Origin: Caldisericota bacterium | Lineage (GTDB): Bacteria > Caldisericota > JANLFM01 | DNA: 64,000 nt | Direction of reading: 5' to 3' | Assembly: GCA_024655865.1 (NCBI GenBank) | Contig: JANLFM010000001.1 | Coordinates: forward strand, 120,572 to 184,571 | Part shown: piece by piece, positions 62,182 to 64,000 of the stretch | How the letters are laid out: each line of letters begins with the position of its first letter | Position numbering within the stretch: the stretch's first letter is position 1 | The notes under the pieces: model-generated | Database searches by the model: none | Told to the model about the DNA's origin: nothing | Seen by the model: only the letters and a program-made list of their open reading frames with translations | Made by a program: the position numbers and the translations under genes

Positions 62182-63573
62182 TCAGAGCTCAATAGTTTTA
62201 CCCCTCTCCGCAACAATCACAGCGGGAAACAACTCCTGGAACTTATCGGGATGCAGGGTATGAATGGGAATTAAAAAATCCGGGTTGATCGCGCTTACTA
62301 ATTCCCCAAGCTCTTCCCGACAGGCGTGCCCTGAGGCATGAGAATCCACTCTTTCCAGGTTGAAGCGTTGACACCAGTTCTTCAAAATATCGGACTCGAG
62401 CTCGTCAATGGGGTCCTCCAGGATCTCGGACATGGAAAAGATATACAGGCTTCCCGGCTCCGGCCTGACCTCCACGAGTTCAGTGAGATGGTAGAAATCC
62501 AGAACCCAGATGAACTCCTCCTGGGATTTTCCGATCTCCATAGCGGTTATTTTTCTCTCTCTGAGGCAGGGTCTCTCCCAGCTTTTTGCCCCTTCCTCTT
62601 TAAGCATACAGCTTTGATAGTCTTTATCGAGGAAATCCCCGGTTTTCGCCCGATGAAAGTGCACCAGAACGTTCTTCTTATCCTCCCACATAGCCTTAGC
62701 CAGGCCCAGGTGGGGATCGTCCTTTAAGGAATCGATCACGCAAGCGGTTTTCAAGGGAATGGCGAGCTTTCTTTTACTGTCTTTGGCAATTCTGTAAAAG
62801 GTGTATAACCTGTCAAGGTCCTTGGGATAAAGACCCACGACCACGAGCTTACTGGCTTTTTTCACCTTTTCTGAACACATCAGGTAGACGTTTTCCTCCG
62901 AGTCCCGCCGGGAGGAATCGATCCTCGTTCCTTCCAGGATAAGCGCCTTAGGGCGAGCTTGAGCCGCTTCTTTTAGAAAATCCTCCGAGAGCTGGGAAAA
63001 TGGACCGTGAAAACGAATATCTCCGGAGTAAGCCAAGGTTCCATCGGGAGTTTCCACTATAAAGCCATAGGCTCCGGGCACGGAGTGATCCACATGAATG
63101 GGCCGCACCAGAATGTTTTCCCCCACCTGGATCTTATCTCCTGTTCGGAAACAGCGTAATTCCTGGTGCTTTCCTAACTTGAATCTCGTTCCTGTAAGCT
63201 CTACCGCGGAGAGAATGGAAAAAGTGGTTTCTCCCATATACAGGGGGATCTCAGGGTGCAGAAACTTGACAAACATACAATGATCGCCGTGAGCGTGTGA
63301 AATGAAGACACCGGAATAGCGAAGGTCTTGGGGTTTAAGGCTGGTAAGTTTAAGGAGTTCGGGATGGTACAGGCCTGAAAGAGGGGGAACTAAGTCAAAT
63401 TCAAGATAATCCAGAAGACCAGCGCTGTTCCTCGGTTGCAGGAACTCATAGAAATACTCTTTCCCCCGGGAAAAGCTTTGCCCGAAATCCAAAAGGATAC
63501 GCTCACCGCCAGCTTCAAGCTCCACAATATTTCCTCCGATCTCCCCCACTCCGCCCCATAAGGTAACCTTCAT
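62182..63573 (-). CDS. Metallo-beta-lactamase-fold hydrolase, RNase J-like
   Basis: 463 residues. WGGVGEIGGNIVEL at the N-terminus is like RNase J; FISHAHGDHCMFVKFL gives the HxHxDH zinc motif (near residue 93), HVDHSVPGAYGFIV and YSGDIRFHG the further ligands, and DSHASGHACREEL with IPIHTLHPDKF the end. Length is below the ~555 of RNase J, whose C-terminal domain it lacks. Nuclease activity is plausible but unproven. It is separated by one base from the WYL-domain gene. Confidence 0.8.
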   Translation of the reverse strand: MKVTLWGGVGEIGGNIVELEAGGERILLDFGQSFSRGKEYFYEFLQPRNSAGLLDYLEFDLVPPLSGLYHPELLKLTSLKPQDLRYSGVFISHAHGDHCMFVKFLHPEIPLYMGETTFSILSAVELTGTRFKLGKHQELRCFRTGDKIQVGENILVRPIHVDHSVPGAYGFIVETPDGTLAYSGDIRFHGPFSQLSEDFLKEAAQARPKALILEGTRIDSSRRDSEENVYLMCSEKVKKASKLVVVGLYPKDLDRLYTFYRIAKDSKRKLAIPLKTACVIDSLKDDPHLGLAKAMWEDKKNVLVHFHRAKTGDFLDKDYQSCMLKEEGAKSWERPCLRERKITAMEIGKSQEEFIWVLDFYHLTELVEVRPEPGSLYIFSMSEILEDPIDELESDILKNWCQRFNLERVDSHASGHACREELGELVSAINPDFLIPIHTLHPDKFQELFPAVIVAERGKTIEL

Positions 63574-63574
63574 A

Positions 63575-64000
63575 TCATGTCTCCCGGGAATATTCGGCTA
63601 AGAGGTTCCGGAGAATCTTTACCGCTTCTTTGCGGAGTTCTGGGGGACGAAGTATTTCGGACTTATCCCCCCAAGACATTGCCCACCACAAAACCTCTCT
63701 GGGTTCCGCCACCCTTACTGTAAAAAGCAGATGGCCGTCCTTTTTCCTTTTTAAGTTCTGGGTGGGGTGCCACATAACCTCTTCGATCATGGGAGCTATT
63801 GAGGGTTCAAACCGGACAACCACTTCTTTCAATTCAGTTCCCCCTATGACCTGAAAGGCCCCCTCTAAAAAACTCTCCAGGTTAAACCCTTTTTTAATTT
63901 CGAAGGTAAAGGGGGTCAAATTAACTCTGGAGAACCGGTTAAGGCGAAAGAGCCTTACCTCTTTTTCCTGATGCGAATAGGCTATTACATACCAGGAGTG
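63575..64000 (-). CDS. WYL-domain transcriptional regulator (partial, 5' end outside window)
   Basis: The last 141 residues of a WYL-type regulator: HSWYVIAYSHQEKEVRLFRL at the cut edge is the WYL core (ligand-binding, with the conserved Arg pair), followed by LNRFSRV and a ~75-residue C-terminal extension (WAMSWGDKSEILRPPELRKE). The N-terminal helix-turn-helix lies beyond base 64000. Directly upstream of the RNase J-like gene, so co-transcribed and possibly its regulator. Confidence 0.85.
   Translation of the reverse strand, partial: HSWYVIAYSHQEKEVRLFRLNRFSRVNLTPFTFEIKKGFNLESFLEGAFQVIGGTELKEVVVRFEPSIAPMIEEVMWHPTQNLKRKKDGHLLFTVRVAEPREVLWWAMSWGDKSEILRPPELRKEAVKILRNLLAEYSRET

Noticed and set aside
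1-64000. CRISPR arrays, tRNA/rRNA genes, insertion sequences and attachment sites
   Set aside because: I looked for direct repeats, cloverleaf-like segments and transposase motifs while reading and saw none; a covariance-model scan would be needed to exclude small RNAs.

Overview
This window is bacterial chromosome of moderate G+C, densely packed, with many ATGA or TAATG stop/start overlaps and clear Shine-Dalgarno sites. It carries a groES-groEL operon with a perfect CIRCE operator, an S-layer-homology (SLH) surface protein, a MacAB-like exporter, a dCTP deaminase resembling the bifunctional mycobacterial enzyme, and an Ino1-type inositol phosphate synthase. With these sits a complete tetrahydromethanopterin (H4MPT)/methanofuran C1 module. 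Together these suggest an uncultured, deep-branching, probably single-membrane anaerobe or thermophile, perhaps Actinobacteriota- or Chloroflexota-like. This is inference; the sequence alone does not fix the phylum.

Layout. 1-4.3 kb: partial M32 carboxypeptidase, groEL, groES, CIRCE/promoter, radical SAM-PDZ protein. 4.3-9.9 kb (minus strand): M29-like aminopeptidase, TsaD, threonine aldolase, class I aminotransferase, LipB, PPC-domain protein. 10-13.5 kb (minus): membrane-anchored HExxH protein, DUF885 peptidase, Dcd. 13.5-16.9 kb (minus): a five-gene flavin/iron-sulfur amino-acid dehydrogenase complex. 17-28.4 kb (plus): GT21 glycosyltransferase, MacA/MacB-type exporter, LemA plus two tandem HtpX-like proteases, D-amino-acid aminotransferase, VOC protein, SLH protein, DUF72. 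28.4-33.1 kb: DUF362 ferredoxin, pyrimidine-dimer glycosylase, NTPase with ten TPR units. 33.4-36.9 kb: three successive damaged genes (frameshifted methyltransferase, Pif1-like helicase with an in-frame TAG, MFS transporter with deletions) around an intact Cys-rich DUF6485 gene. 37-42.2 kb: two GNAT proteins, thiamine-binding-family protein, alanine racemase, ARPP-1-like protein, monoacylglycerol lipase.

42.4-58.0 kb is the most interesting part. A strongly terminated DUF2193 gene (a family I otherwise associate with methanogens) precedes a tightly coupled cluster: mtdB, an ATP-grasp gene, fwdD, fwdB, fwdA, ftr, fwdC, mch, a RimK/MptN-like ATP-grasp gene, a CitG-like gene and a predicted nucleotidyltransferase. 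Convergent to it lie ino1, mobA and a second CitG-like gene. MtdB, Mch, Ftr and Fwd together interconvert methylene-H4MPT and CO2. Unlike the methylotroph Fhc complex, this set includes a molybdopterin-binding FwdD subunit, FwdB keeps an active-site-position cysteine and N-terminal cluster cysteines, and mobA is nearby. A real Mo/W formylmethanofuran dehydrogenase is therefore likely. No formaldehyde-activating enzyme is seen, so the C1 entry step and the role of DUF2193 are open.

58-64 kb: small membrane protein, MGMT-like protein lacking the alkyl-acceptor Cys motif, metallophosphoesterase, MFS transporter, MscL with a zinc ribbon, RNase J-like metallo-beta-lactamase protein and a partial WYL regulator. 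I found no tRNA, rRNA, CRISPR array or insertion sequence.
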